NCBI RefSeq assembly: GCF_030388245.1
Contig: NZ_CP098362.1
Span: forward strand, 310,001-374,000
DNA length: 64,000 nt
Reading direction: 5' to 3'
From: Paracoccus sp. TOH
Lineage (GTDB): Bacteria > Pseudomonadota > Alphaproteobacteria > Rhodobacterales > Rhodobacteraceae
In this document: positions 7,978 through 18,265 of the stretch, in pieces
Position numbering within the stretch: position 1 is the stretch's first letter
How the letters are laid out: each line of letters begins with the position of its first letter
Position numbers and translations under genes: made by a program
Notes under the pieces: model-generated
Told to the model about the DNA's origin: nothing
The model's input: the letters and a program-made list of their open reading frames with translations, nothing else
Database searches by the model: none

Positions 7978-8886
7978 ATGACGACCGCCCCTCTGAACGC
8001 CCTGCGCGCCTTCGAGGCGGTGGCGCGGCTCGGCAGCTTCCGCGCCGCCTCCGAGGCGCTTTTCGTGACCCAGCCGGCGGTCAGCCACCAGATCCGGCAT
8101 CTGGAGGAATGGTTGGGCGCGTCGCTGTTCGACCGCAGCGGCCGGGTGCCGCGGCTGCTGCCCCATGCCCAGGCCCTGGCCCGCGACCTGACGCTGGCCT
8201 TCGGTGGCATCGACGCGGCCTGCCGCCGGGCCCGCCACGCGCCCGCCGCCGATTTTCTGGTTGTCGCTGCCATCCCCTCGGTCGCGGTCTGCTGGCTGAT
8301 CCCGCGCCTGCCGCGCTTTCGCGAAAGGCATCCCGAAGTGCAGTTGCGCGTCATCTACGCCCATCACGGCCACGAGATCGACTTCGGCGATGTGGACCTG
8401 GCGTTCACCTTTGCCGCCGCGCGGCCGATGGGCGCCGGCTTCCGCTCGGAACCGTTCCTGAGCGGGATCAGCGTTCCGGTCTGCAGCCCGGCGCTGCTGG
8501 ATGGCGAGGCGGTCGAGAGCCTGACGCCGCAGCGGATGCTGGGCCTGGGCCTGCTGCATGACGCGGACCCGGCCGGGTGGCAGACCTGGCTGCGACGGGC
8601 GGGTCAGCCGCTGCCCGAAACGCTGCCCGGGCCGATCTTCGAGGATTTCAACCTGCTGCGCGCCGCCGCCCTGGCGGGGCAGGGGGTGGCGCTCTGCTCG
8701 TTGGCGATGGTCGCGCCGGACCTGGCCGAGGGCAGGCTGGTGCGGCTGTCGGATATCGCGGTGCTGGAGCAGTTCGACTATTACCTGACCCGATCCGACG
8801 CCGCGCCGCCGAACAGCGACCGCATCGAGGCCCGGCGGGTCTTCGTCGAATGGCTGATGGCCGAGCGGACGCAGATGATGCCCTGA
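7978..8886 (+). CDS. LysR-family regulator (GcvA-like), probable activator of creatine catabolism
   Basis: A 302-residue regulator. The N-terminal helix-turn-helix (residues about 5-64: LRAFEAVARLGSFRAASEALFVTQPAVSHQI) is canonical, followed by a periplasmic-binding-like effector domain with the PIFEDFNLLRAAALAGQGVAL segment of the GcvA subgroup. GAGG precedes ATG 7978. It is divergent from creatinase with 103 bp between, the standard arrangement of a LysR protein with its target. The effector is unknown; creatine or sarcosine is a guess from context. Confidence 0.9.
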   Translation: MTTAPLNALRAFEAVARLGSFRAASEALFVTQPAVSHQIRHLEEWLGASLFDRSGRVPRLLPHAQALARDLTLAFGGIDAACRRARHAPAADFLVVAAIPSVAVCWLIPRLPRFRERHPEVQLRVIYAHHGHEIDFGDVDLAFTFAAARPMGAGFRSEPFLSGISVPVCSPALLDGEAVESLTPQRMLGLGLLHDADPAGWQTWLRRAGQPLPETLPGPIFEDFNLLRAAALAGQGVALCSLAMVAPDLAEGRLVRLSDIAVLEQFDYYLTRSDAAPPNSDRIEARRVFVEWLMAERTQMMP

Positions 8887-8961
8887 CATGTCACGCGACT
8901 GGCGAATACCGCCGGCTGTTTGTAATATATTGCCGCGGATGGGTCCGCAGGCGGAGAGATC

Positions 8962-9795
8962 ATGTTCGACGGCAATCTGCTGGCCGGCATCCTGCGGGGG
9001 CTGGAACTGCGCTCGGCTTCCTTCATCGTCACCGTCTATGGCGATGTGGTGGTGCCGCGCGGCGGCGTCCTGTGGACTGGCACGCTGATCGAGATCTGCG
9101 CCCGTGTCGGTATCAGCGAGTCGCTGGTGCGCACCGCCGTCTCGCGCCTGGTCGCCGCCCATCGCCTGCGCGGCGAGCGTGCCGGGCGGCGCAGCTACTA
9201 CCGGCTGGACGCCTCGGCCCGCAAGGAATTCGACCAGGCGGCCCGGCTGCTCTATGCGCCCGACCCGGTTTCGGAGGGCTGGCAGATCATCCATGCCCCG
9301 GCGATGACCGAGGATCAGGCCCGCCATCTGCGGCTGGGCCGCATGGGCGGCACGGTCTTCATCCGCCCCGATCGCGGCCAGGAACCGCCCGAGGGCGCGG
9401 TGGTCTTTCAGGCCCGGGACCCGGAGGCGGCTGCGGAACTGGCGCGCTACTGGGATCTGTCGGCGCTGCAGGGCCGCTATCTCGAGATGCTGGGCCGTTT
9501 CGGGGATGTGCTGGAGCCGGCGCGGCGTGGCGCGTTGCCGGACGAGACGGCGCTGGTGGTGCGCCTGTTGCTGGTCGAGGTCTATCGCAAGGTGTTGCTG
9601 CGCGATCCGCGCCTGCCGGCCCGCGTGCTGCCGCCAGACTGGCGCGGCGGCGCGGCGCGGGACCTGTTTCGCCGGCTCTATGCCGCCCTGTCGCCGGCGG
9701 CCGAGCGTCATATCGCCAGCCGCTTCGAGGGCGTGGATGGCTTCCTGCCGGCCAGAACGGCGGAAAGCGCCAACCGGATGGATGGAATGCTATGA
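8962..9795 (+). CDS. paaX: PaaX, GntR-like repressor of phenylacetate catabolism
   Basis: A 277-residue repressor expected to bind phenylacetyl-CoA and release paa promoters. The N-terminal winged helix (about residues 15-75, with TLIEICARVGISESLVRTAVSRLVA) and the PaaX C-terminal domain (LRDPRLPARVLPPDWRGGAARDLFRRLY) are both recognisable. GGAGAG stands just before the ATG. The gene lies directly upstream of paaJ and the paa operon. A TetR-type gene inside the island suggests two-layer regulation, so whether PaaX or TetR binds the shared operators needs testing. Confidence 0.93.
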   Translation: MFDGNLLAGILRGLELRSASFIVTVYGDVVVPRGGVLWTGTLIEICARVGISESLVRTAVSRLVAAHRLRGERAGRRSYYRLDASARKEFDQAARLLYAPDPVSEGWQIIHAPAMTEDQARHLRLGRMGGTVFIRPDRGQEPPEGAVVFQARDPEAAAELARYWDLSALQGRYLEMLGRFGDVLEPARRGALPDETALVVRLLLVEVYRKVLLRDPRLPARVLPPDWRGGAARDLFRRLYAALSPAAERHIASRFEGVDGFLPARTAESANRMDGML

Positions 9796-9890
9796 TGCAA
9801 TATCATGATAAGAAAAGAAAATTTTACGGACGCGCAAAAACATCACAAGATGGGCGCAATTTTTTCTTCCGGTGTAATGTTTCTCGCGCT

Positions 9891-9909
9891 ATAAGCTGAC
9901 CAATCGGTC
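9891..9909 (+). promoter_or_regulatory. Operator of the paaJ-paaABCDE operon
   Basis: ATAA-N3-GACC-N4-GGTC lies 47 bp before the paaJ start, just after a -10-like TATAAG. The same arrangement occurs at 21636-21654 before paaN, and on the opposite strand the two read CCGACCG-N3-GGTCA. Such GACC/GGTC dyads resemble the TetR-type (PaaR) sites known in other bacteria. The match between the two is visible; the protein that binds is inferred. Confidence 0.6.
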
Positions 9910-9955
9910 GGCGAATTGGGAGAATCGCCGGTTTTCCAAGGCAAAGGGAACAGGC

Positions 9956-11161
<1,206 letters not shown>

Positions 11162-11180
11162 TCCAGGGGAGGATCCAGCC

Positions 11181-12170
11181 ATGTATGCCCAGCTCGTGAA
11201 ATCCGAAGGCAGCAAGTCCCGTGAGGAGATGACGCCCGAGGAGCTTGCCTTCCAGGAACGCATCGACCGCGGCGAAAAGATCGAGCCCAAGGAATGGATG
11301 CCCGAGGGCTATCGCAAGACGCTGATCCGCCAGATCGGCCAGCACGCGCATAGCGAGATCGTCGGCCAGCTGCCCGAGGGCAACTGGATCACCCGCGCCC
11401 CCACGCTGGAGCGCAAGGCGATCCTGCTGGCCAAGGTGCAGGACGAGGCCGGGCATGGGCTGTATCTCTATTCGGCGGCCGAGACGTTGGGCGTCAGCCG
11501 CGACGAGCTGATGGAACTCTTGCATGCCGGCAAGATGAAGTATTCCTCGATCTTCAACTATCCGACGCTGACCTGGGCCGACATGGGCGCGGTCGGCTGG
11601 CTGGTCGATGGCGCGGCGATCATGAACCAGGTGCCGCTGCAAAGGACCAGCTACGGCCCCTATTCCCGCGCCATGATCCGCATCTGCAAGGAGGAGAGCT
11701 TCCACCAGCGCCAGGGCTACGCCATCATGATGAAGATGGCGCAGGGCACGCCGGCGCAGAAGCGCATGGCGCAGGATGCGCTGAACCGGCTGTGGTATCC
11801 CTCGCTGATGATGTTCGGGCCGTCCGACAAGGACTCGGTGCATTCCGCGCAGTCGATGGCGTGGAAGATCAAGATGAACACCAATGACGAGCTGCGGCAG
11901 AAATTCGTCGACCAGACCGTGCCGCAGGCGGAATATCTGGGCCTGACCGTGCCCGACCCGGACCTGAAATGGAACGAGGAGAAGGGCGGCTACGATTTCA
12001 GCGAGCCGGACTGGTCCGAGTTCTACGACGTTCTGGCCGGCAACGGGCCCTGCAACAAGGATCGGCTGGGCGCCCGCGTCAAGGCCTGGGAGGACGGCGC
12101 CTGGTTCCGCGACGCGCTGGTCGTCCATGCCGAGAAGGCCGCCGCCCGCCGGGCGCAGGCCGCCGAATAA
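11181..12170 (+). CDS. paaA: Phenylacetyl-CoA epoxidase catalytic subunit PaaA
   Basis: A 329-residue di-iron subunit that epoxidises the ring of phenylacetyl-CoA. All six carboxylate and histidine ligands can be placed: Glu59, Glu89 and His92 (DEAGH), Asp134, Glu172 and His175 (EESFH). GGGGAGGA precedes the ATG at 11181; an upstream in-frame start would overlap paaJ and is not preferred. It is the core of the PaaABCDE complex and is followed by paaB after 55 bp. Confidence 0.96.
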   Translation: MYAQLVKSEGSKSREEMTPEELAFQERIDRGEKIEPKEWMPEGYRKTLIRQIGQHAHSEIVGQLPEGNWITRAPTLERKAILLAKVQDEAGHGLYLYSAAETLGVSRDELMELLHAGKMKYSSIFNYPTLTWADMGAVGWLVDGAAIMNQVPLQRTSYGPYSRAMIRICKEESFHQRQGYAIMMKMAQGTPAQKRMAQDALNRLWYPSLMMFGPSDKDSVHSAQSMAWKIKMNTNDELRQKFVDQTVPQAEYLGLTVPDPDLKWNEEKGGYDFSEPDWSEFYDVLAGNGPCNKDRLGARVKAWEDGAWFRDALVVHAEKAAARRAQAAE

Positions 12171-12225
12171 CCCGTCATCGCCAGGAACACGCGCCAGCCG
12201 CGCAACCAAGTTTAGGGAGAGAACC

Positions 12226-12510
12226 ATGTCCAAGGAATGGCCGCTCTGGGAGATCTTCATCCGGGGTCAGCACGGGCTGAACCACCGCCATGTCGGCAGC
12301 CTGCATGCGCCCGACGCCGAAATGGCGATCATGAACGCCCGTGACGTCTATACGCGCCGCAACGAAGGCGTGTCGATCTGGGTCGTGCCCTCGGCGCAGA
12401 TCACCGCCTCCAGCCCCTCGGACAAGGGGCCGCTGTTCGAGCCGTCGAACTCCAAGGTCTATCGCCATCCGACCTTCTTCGACATTCCCGACGAAGTGGG
12501 GCATATGTGA
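12226..12510 (+). CDS. paaB: Phenylacetyl-CoA epoxidase subunit PaaB
   Basis: A 94-residue small subunit that bridges PaaAC units in the epoxidase. The family pattern WPLWEIFIRGQHGLNHRHVG at the N-terminus and NARDVYTRRNEGVSIWVVP are typical. The ATG at 12226 has GGGAGAG upstream. Its stop codon is joined to the paaC start as TGATG, so paaB and paaC are translationally coupled. Confidence 0.95.
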   Translation: MSKEWPLWEIFIRGQHGLNHRHVGSLHAPDAEMAIMNARDVYTRRNEGVSIWVVPSAQITASSPSDKGPLFEPSNSKVYRHPTFFDIPDEVGHM

Positions 12511-13364
12511 TGCCGTCGCTGCCCGACATGAACACGCCCGAGGTGGCGGATCTGGCCCGGCGCAAGGCCGAAGCTCATCCGAACCATCCCGCCGCGCCGC
12601 AGCCCGATGCCGGGCAGGAGGCGTTCTTCGAGGCGCTGCTGCGCCTCGGCGACAGCACGCTGATCCTCGGCCATCGTGTGTCCGAATGGTGCGGCCACGC
12701 GCCGGCGCTGGAGGAGGACATCGCCCTGGCCAATGTGGCGCTGGACCTGATCGGCCAGACCCAACTGTGGCTGGGTCTGGCGGCCGAGGTCGAGGGGCAG
12801 GGCCGGACCGCCGACGACCTGGCCTATCTGCGCGACGCCTGGGATTTCCGCAACCTGTTGTTGGTCGAGCGTCCGAACGGCGATTTCGGCCATACGCTGA
12901 TGCGGCAGTTCCTGTTCGACGCCTGGCACCACGAGCTGCTGAAGGGCCTGTCCGCATCCTCGGACCCGCGCGTGGCCGAGATCGCGGCCAAGGCGGCGAA
13001 AGAGGTGGCCTATCACCTGGAACGCTCGTCCGATCTGGTGGTGCGGCTGGGCGACGGCACCGAGGAAAGCCACCGCCGGATGCAGGAGGCGCTGGATGCG
13101 CTCTGGCCCTATACGGGCGAGATGTTCATCGGCGACGACAAGGATGCCCAAGTCGCGGCGCGCGGCATCTTCCCCGATCCGGCCAGCCTGCGCCCGGCAT
13201 GGGACGAGACCCTGCGCCATGTGCTGGGCGAGGCGACGCTGCAGATCCCCGACAGCCCATTCGCGCACAAGGGCGGCAGGCAGGGCACCCATACCGAGCA
13301 TCTGGGCTATATCCTTGCCGAGATGCAGTTCCTGCAGCGCGCCTATCCGGGCGCAAGCTGGTAA
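12510..13364 (+). CDS. paaC: Phenylacetyl-CoA epoxidase structural subunit PaaC
   Basis: A 284-residue ferritin-like subunit that pairs with PaaA but carries no complete metal site: the region LEEDIALANVALDLIGQTQ replaces the ExxH ligands. I start it at the ATG joined to the paaB stop (TGATG); a GTG three bases earlier is also in frame. Typical stretches include LGHRVSEWCGHAP and HTEHLGYILAEMQFLQR. The paaD start follows after 5 bp. Confidence 0.95.
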   Translation: MPSLPDMNTPEVADLARRKAEAHPNHPAAPQPDAGQEAFFEALLRLGDSTLILGHRVSEWCGHAPALEEDIALANVALDLIGQTQLWLGLAAEVEGQGRTADDLAYLRDAWDFRNLLLVERPNGDFGHTLMRQFLFDAWHHELLKGLSASSDPRVAEIAAKAAKEVAYHLERSSDLVVRLGDGTEESHRRMQEALDALWPYTGEMFIGDDKDAQVAARGIFPDPASLRPAWDETLRHVLGEATLQIPDSPFAHKGGRQGTHTEHLGYILAEMQFLQRAYPGASW

Positions 13365-13369
13365 CGGCC

Positions 13370-13891
13370 ATGGCCGCCGCGACCCATCCCAGCGTCGAGG
13401 AAGTCTGGGGCTGGCTCTCCGAGGTTCCCGATCCGGAAATCCCGGTGCTCAGCCTGACCGACCTGGGCATCATCCGGGGCGTCGAATGGCAGGGCGACAC
13501 GCTGGTCGTGAAGGTGACGCCGACCTATTCCGGCTGTCCCGCGACCAGCATCATCAACCTGGATATCGAGACCGCTCTGCGCGGCCACGGCATCGGCAAG
13601 CTGCGGCTGGAACGACAGATGTCGCCGCCCTGGACCACCGACTGGATCACGCCGGAGGGGCGGGAAAAGCTGCGCGCCTATGGCATCGCGCCCCCCATCG
13701 ACGGCACGGCGGCGGACGGGCAGATCGCCGGGCGCATCGCCCGGATGACCGGCACGAACTTGACCATCGCCTGCCCGCGCTGCGGCTCGGCCAATACCGA
13801 AAAGATCAGCCAGTTCGGCTCGACCCCCTGCAAGGCGAGCTATCGCTGCAAGGACTGTCTGGAACCCTTCGACTATTTCAAATGCATCTGA
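13370..13891 (+). CDS. paaD: PaaD, MIP18/DUF59-type protein for epoxidase assembly
   Basis: A 173-residue protein of the MIP18 (DUF59) family, needed for epoxidase activity and thought to help iron-sulfur or iron-centre assembly. The DUF59 core (VPDPEIPVLSLTDLGII, SGCPATSIINLDIE) fills the first 90 residues. A C-terminal zinc-ribbon-like element follows with CPRC, then STPC, YRC and KDC. It sits between paaC and paaE as in most paa operons. Confidence 0.94.
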   Translation: MAAATHPSVEEVWGWLSEVPDPEIPVLSLTDLGIIRGVEWQGDTLVVKVTPTYSGCPATSIINLDIETALRGHGIGKLRLERQMSPPWTTDWITPEGREKLRAYGIAPPIDGTAADGQIAGRIARMTGTNLTIACPRCGSANTEKISQFGSTPCKASYRCKDCLEPFDYFKCI

Positions 13892-13922
13892 GAATGCGCC
13901 CCGCTTCAGGAAGGATACCCAC

Positions 13923-14999
13923 ATGGCACGCTTCCACCCGCTGAAGGTCACCGATGTGCGCCGAGAGACGCGCGACTCGGTGGTCGTCACCCTTGCGCCC
14001 CGTGACGAGGACCGGGCGCTGTTCGACTTTACCCAAGGCCAGTATCTGACCTTCCGCCGCGAGTTCGATGGCGAGGAGCTGCGCCGCAGCTATTCGATCT
14101 GCGCCGGCAAGGACGAGGGCGCGCTGCGCGTCGGCATCAAGCGCGTCGATGGCGGGGCCTTCAGCACCTGGGCGAACGAGAACCTGGCGCCGGGCGACGA
14201 GATCGAGGCGATGCCGCCCATGGGCAAGTTCTACAGCGAGATAAACCCGGCCGCCGGGCGGCAGTACCTGGCCGTCGCCGCCGGCTCCGGCATCACCCCG
14301 ATCCTGTCGATCATCAAGACGGTCCTGGCGCGCGAGTCGCGCTCGCAGTTCACGCTGGTCTATGCCAATCGCCAGATCAGCTCGATCATGTTCCGCGAAG
14401 AGCTGGAGGATCTGAAGAACCTCTATCTGGGCCGCTTCTCGGTGCTGCATGTGCTCAAGGCCGAGGCGCAGGAGATCGACCTGTTCACCGGCCGCATCGA
14501 CGCGGGCAAGATGGCGGCGCTGTTCCAGCACTGGATCGACGCGAGCGCGCTGGACACCGCCTTCATCTGCGGCCCCGAGGGCATGATGCTGGCCGTGGCC
14601 GCGTCCTTGCGCGACCATGGGCTGCGCGACGACCAGATCAAGTTCGAGCTGTTCGCCAGCAGCCAGCCCGGCCGGGCCAAGGCCCGCGCCGTCTCGCGCG
14701 AGGCCGCGACGCAGGGCAACGGCACCGCCGCCACCGTGACGCTGGACGGCGCCACCCGCAATTTCCAGATGCCGCGCGAGGGCGAGACGATCCTGGACGC
14801 CGCCATCGCCAACCACATGGACGCGCCCTATTCCTGCAAGGCCGGGGTCTGCTCGACCTGCCGCTGCAAGGTGCTGGAGGGCGAGGTCGAGATGGCGGTG
14901 AACCACGCGCTGGAAGATTACGAGGTCCGGGCGGGCTATGTGCTGTCCTGCCAGGCCTATCCGGTCAGCGACCGGGTCGTCGTGACCTATGACGAATGA
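13923..14999 (+). CDS. paaE: Phenylacetyl-CoA epoxidase reductase PaaE
   Basis: A 358-residue electron-transfer protein that passes NADPH electrons to the PaaA di-iron site. An N-terminal FAD domain (RRSYSIC), an NAD(P) domain (AAGSGITPILSIIK, FICGPEGMM) and a C-terminal plant-type [2Fe-2S] ferredoxin (CKAGVCSTCRC with a distal SCQAY) are in the usual order. It is followed by an additional PaaA-like gene, an unusual insertion before paaZ. Confidence 0.95.
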   Translation: MARFHPLKVTDVRRETRDSVVVTLAPRDEDRALFDFTQGQYLTFRREFDGEELRRSYSICAGKDEGALRVGIKRVDGGAFSTWANENLAPGDEIEAMPPMGKFYSEINPAAGRQYLAVAAGSGITPILSIIKTVLARESRSQFTLVYANRQISSIMFREELEDLKNLYLGRFSVLHVLKAEAQEIDLFTGRIDAGKMAALFQHWIDASALDTAFICGPEGMMLAVAASLRDHGLRDDQIKFELFASSQPGRAKARAVSREAATQGNGTAATVTLDGATRNFQMPREGETILDAAIANHMDAPYSCKAGVCSTCRCKVLEGEVEMAVNHALEDYEVRAGYVLSCQAYPVSDRVVVTYDE

Positions 15000-15018
15000 C
15001 CGGACGGGAGGGGGAACC

Positions 15019-15771
15019 ATGTCTGACACCATGAGCATCGAGGACTATCTGGCGCAGGGCGGCGTGCTGACCGCGCCGGGCAACGTGCCGGCCCGCTATC
15101 GCGGCGAGCTTTTGCGGCTGATGTCGTCTTTCGTGGACAGCGAACTGGCCGCCTCGGCCGGGTTCGCCAATGCGATCAACTTCGCGCCCGGCATCAAAGA
15201 GCGCATTGCGGCCAGCCGCATCACCCTGGAAAAGGCCGACCACGCCGAGCAGGTGCTGGCGGTGATGGGTGATTTCGGCACCGATGTCATGCGCTACCAG
15301 ACCAGTCACGACTGGGCCGCCCGCGTCGCGCGCGAGGCCGATCTGGGCGCGGCGCGCCGGCCCGGCGACATGCGGCTGTCGGTGTTCCACTATCCGATCG
15401 CCGGCTGGACCGATGCGGTGGTGATGAACGTGCTGCAGGGCCTGGCGACCGGGGTGCAGATGACCGAGCTGACCCGCGTCTCCTACGGCCCGCTGGCCGA
15501 GGTCTTCCGGCAGATCGCCCCGCGCGAGGCCCGCCATGCCCAGCTGGGGCTGGAAGGGCTGGAACGCATCGCCGCCACCCCGAAGGGCAAGGCCGAGATT
15601 CTGGCGGCGCTGGATTATTGGCGGCCGCGCGTCGCGGCGGGCTTCGGCCTGTCGCAATCGGCACGGCACGAAATGCTGCGCCGCCTTGGCCTGCGCCACC
15701 AGCCGAACGAGGCGTTGCTGGCGCGATGGGAAGCCCAGGTGCAGGACGAACTGGCCCGGCTGGGCCTGTAG
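15019..15771 (+). CDS. Extra PaaA/PaaC-family ferritin-like protein with altered di-iron site
   Basis: A 250-residue protein of the Pfam PaaA_PaaC family inserted between paaE and paaZ. It aligns with PaaA through VSYGPLAEVFRQIAPREARH (Paa[21 protein letters not shown]) and GWTDAV (PaaA: TWADMG). Glu42, Asp132, Glu170 and His173 match PaaA ligands and His75 is kept, but the glutamate three residues before it is lysine (EKADH instead of DEAGH), with a Glu one position away. The start at 15019 follows GGGAGGGGG. The function is unknown: it may be an auxiliary subunit, a replacement structural partner, or an oxygenase with shifted ligands. Co-transcription with paa genes is likely. Confidence 0.85.
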   Translation: MSDTMSIEDYLAQGGVLTAPGNVPARYRGELLRLMSSFVDSELAASAGFANAINFAPGIKERIAASRITLEKADHAEQVLAVMGDFGTDVMRYQTSHDWAARVAREADLGAARRPGDMRLSVFHYPIAGWTDAVVMNVLQGLATGVQMTELTRVSYGPLAEVFRQIAPREARHAQLGLEGLERIAATPKGKAEILAALDYWRPRVAAGFGLSQSARHEMLRRLGLRHQPNEALLARWEAQVQDELARLGL

Positions 15772-15844
15772 GATGGCGGGCGGCGGGGGACAGGCCCCGC
15801 GCCTTGCCGGCAAAAACGCGACCGGAAACGCGAAGGAAACGCAC

Positions 15845-17917
15845 ATGAACGCAGTCACCCGCAACCCGCGCCGCCTGGAAAGCTATGTTTGCGGCGGCTG
15901 GACGCCCGGCTCGGGCGAAGGCCAGGCGCTGCTGGACGCCGCCACCGGCGAACCGGTGGCGCTGATCGACTCGACCGGGCTGGATTTCGCCGCCGCGCTG
16001 GCGCATGGCCGCGAGGTCGCCGGGCCGGCATTGCGCCGCATGTCCTTTCACGAGCGTGCGGCGATGCTCAAGGCCCTGGGCCAGGCGCTGATGGCGCAGA
16101 AGGAAGAGTTCTACGCCGAAAGTCTGCATACCGGCGCCACCCGCACCGACGGCTGGGTCGATATCGAGGGGGGGATCGGCACCATGCTGACCTATGCCTC
16201 GAAGGGCCGGCGCGAACTGCCGAACACCCGCGTGCTGACCGATGGCGATATCGAGCCGCTGTCGCGCGACCATACCTTCAGCGCCCAGCATATCCTGTCG
16301 CCGCTGCAGGGCGTGGCGGTGCATATCAACGCCTTCAACTTCCCGATCTGGGGGATGCTGGAAAAGATCGCGCCGACGCTGCTGGCCGGGGTGCCCTGCC
16401 TGGTGAAGCCCGCCAGCCAGACCGCCTATCTGACCGAATTGATGGTGCGGCGCATCGTCGAGACCGGCATCCTGCCCGAAGGCGCGCTGCAGCTGATCTG
16501 CGGCTCGGTCGGCGATCTGCTGGACCATGTCACCGGACAGGACGCGGTGACCTTCACCGGCTCGGCCTGGACCGGGCGCAAGCTGAAGGCGCATCCGGCG
16601 GTCATTGCCAATTCCGTGCGCTTCACCATGGAGGCGGACAGCCTGAACGCCTCGATCCTGGGTCCGGACGCCGTGGCGGGCACGCCCGAGTTCGACCTGT
16701 TCGTGAAGGAGGTCGCGCGCGAGATGACGGTGAAGGCGGGGCAGAAATGCACCGCGATCCGCCGGGTGATCGCGCCGCGCGCGCAGGTGCAGGCGCTGGT
16801 CGCGGCGCTGGGGGAACGGCTGGGCAAGACCGCGCTCGGCCTGCCGGGCGAGGAAGCCACCCGCATGGGTCCGCTGGCCAGCCTCGATCAGCGGCAGGAG
16901 GTGCGCGAGCGCATCCGCGAGTTGCAGGCCGTGGCCGAGATCGTGGCCGGCGACCCCGGGGAGGTGCGCCTGGCTTCCGGCGATGCCGGCAAGGGCGCCT
17001 TCCTGAACCCGGTGCTGATGTATGCCGAAAAGCCCTTCGCGGCCGCCGCCGTGCATGAGGTCGAGGCTTTCGGCCCCGTCTCCACCGTCATGCCCTATGA
17101 CGACCTGGACGAGGCGATCCGGTTGACCCGGCTGGGCAAAGGCTCGCTGGTTTCCTCGGTCTTCACCGACGATCCCCGGGTGGCCGAGGAGGTGGTGCTG
17201 GGTGTCGCGCCCTTCCACGGCCGGGTGCTGATCGGCAACCGTGCCTCGGCCAAAAGCTCGACCGGTCACGGCTCGCCCCTGGCACCGCTGGTCCATGGCG
17301 GGCCGGGCCGCGCCGGCGGCGGCGAGGAGATGGGCGGCATCCGCGGCGTCAAGCATTACATGCAGCGCACGGCGGTGCAGGGCACGCCGCGGCTGCTGTC
17401 GGCCGTCACCGGCCGCTGGATCGAGGGCGCCGATGCGCAGCAGGGCATGCATCCCTTCCGCAAGTCGCTGGCCGAGCTGCGCATCGGCGACCAGCTGGTC
17501 ACGGCGACGCGCACCATCACCCGCGAGGATGTCGAGCATTTCGCGCATTTCACCGGCGACACCTTCTATGCCCATATGGACGAGGCGGCGGCCAAGGCGA
17601 ATCCGTTCTTCGACGACCGCGTGGCGCATGGCTATCTGATCGCCAGCTTTGCGGCCGGCCTGTTCGTCGAGCCGAACCCCGGCCCGGTGCTGGCCAATTA
17701 CGGCGTGGACAACCTGCGCTTCCTGACCCCGGTCTATTTCGGCGACACGCTGCAGGTGCGGCTGACCTGCAAGGAGATCAACCCGCGCGAGAATGCCGAG
17801 CATGGCGAGGTGCGTTGGGACTGCCAGGTCACCAACCAGAAGGACGAGGTCGTGGCGCAATACGACGTGCTGACCATGGTGGCCAAGGAATGGCCGCTGG
17901 CGCGGGCGGCGGAATAA
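15845..17917 (+). CDS. paaZ: Bifunctional oxepin-CoA hydrolase / 3-oxo-5,6-dehydrosuberyl-CoA semialdehyde dehydrogenase PaaZ
   Basis: A 690-residue fusion that opens the oxepin ring and oxidises the resulting aldehyde. The aldehyde dehydrogenase half occupies residues 1-530, with Glu263 (TMEADSLN) and nucleophile Cys302 (VKAGQKCTAIRR). The MaoC-type (R)-hydratase half follows, with HFTGDTFYAHMDE and RVAHGYL carrying its Asp/His pair. It closes the forward operon. A separate paaN is also present at 21686, which is uncommon because paaN is usually regarded as an alternative aldehyde dehydrogenase. Confidence 0.96.
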   Translation: MNAVTRNPRRLESYVCGGWTPGSGEGQALLDAATGEPVALIDSTGLDFAAALAHGREVAGPALRRMSFHERAAMLKALGQALMAQKEEFYAESLHTGATRTDGWVDIEGGIGTMLTYASKGRRELPNTRVLTDGDIEPLSRDHTFSAQHILSPLQGVAVHINAFNFPIWGMLEKIAPTLLAGVPCLVKPASQTAYLTELMVRRIVETGILPEGALQLICGSVGDLLDHVTGQDAVTFTGSAWTGRKLKAHPAVIANSVRFTMEADSLNASILGPDAVAGTPEFDLFVKEVAREMTVKAGQKCTAIRRVIAPRAQVQALVAALGERLGKTALGLPGEEATRMGPLASLDQRQEVRERIRELQAVAEIVAGDPGEVRLASGDAGKGAFLNPVLMYAEKPFAAAAVHEVEAFGPVSTVMPYDDLDEAIRLTRLGKGSLVSSVFTDDPRVAEEVVLGVAPFHGRVLIGNRASAKSSTGHGSPLAPLVHGGPGRAGGGEEMGGIRGVKHYMQRTAVQGTPRLLSAVTGRWIEGADAQQGMHPFRKSLAELRIGDQLVTATRTITREDVEHFAHFTGDTFYAHMDEAAAKANPFFDDRVAHGYLIASFAAGLFVEPNPGPVLANYGVDNLRFLTPVYFGDTLQVRLTCKEINPRENAEHGEVRWDCQVTNQKDEVVAQYDVLTMVAKEWPLARAAE

Positions 17918-18265
17918 GCCGGAAAGGCGGGGCGGTGCTTCGGGATCGCCCCTCCCTTCCGAAATTGCGATCGACGCCGCCCGGCCATCATGATCGACCT
18001 CTCCGATCCAGATCCGGCTGAAATCGACGCTGTTTTTGACGAATGCCTCGACCTTCGCGCTATGCTGCCCCCGCTGTCGAAGATATGCGGTCGAAACGGT
18101 CATGAAAGACGGCTGCTCGGGGGTGAGCACCCGGTTCTATCGCTGTTCCCGCCAAGATGACAGGCTGCCGGCTTGCCTTGCGGTTTCCTGCCAGCGCCGC
18201 GAACGGCAGCGGTTGCCGCCTTGGCCAAGATCAAAAGCGGGATGGCGGTGCCGGGTCTTGCCGCG
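17918..18265. other. Convergent intergenic region between paaZ and the TetR gene
   Basis: No convincing gene is seen in these 348 bp; the open frames have no homologous look and poor starts. A stem GGGGCGGT/ATCGCCCC with an 8-base loop at 17929-17952, ten bases after the paaZ stop, may end the paa transcript, although no T-run follows. Confidence 0.4.

Noticed and set aside
9801..9810. TATCATGATA palindrome just after paaX
   Set aside because: Short and not repeated; no link to a regulator or terminator can be supported.
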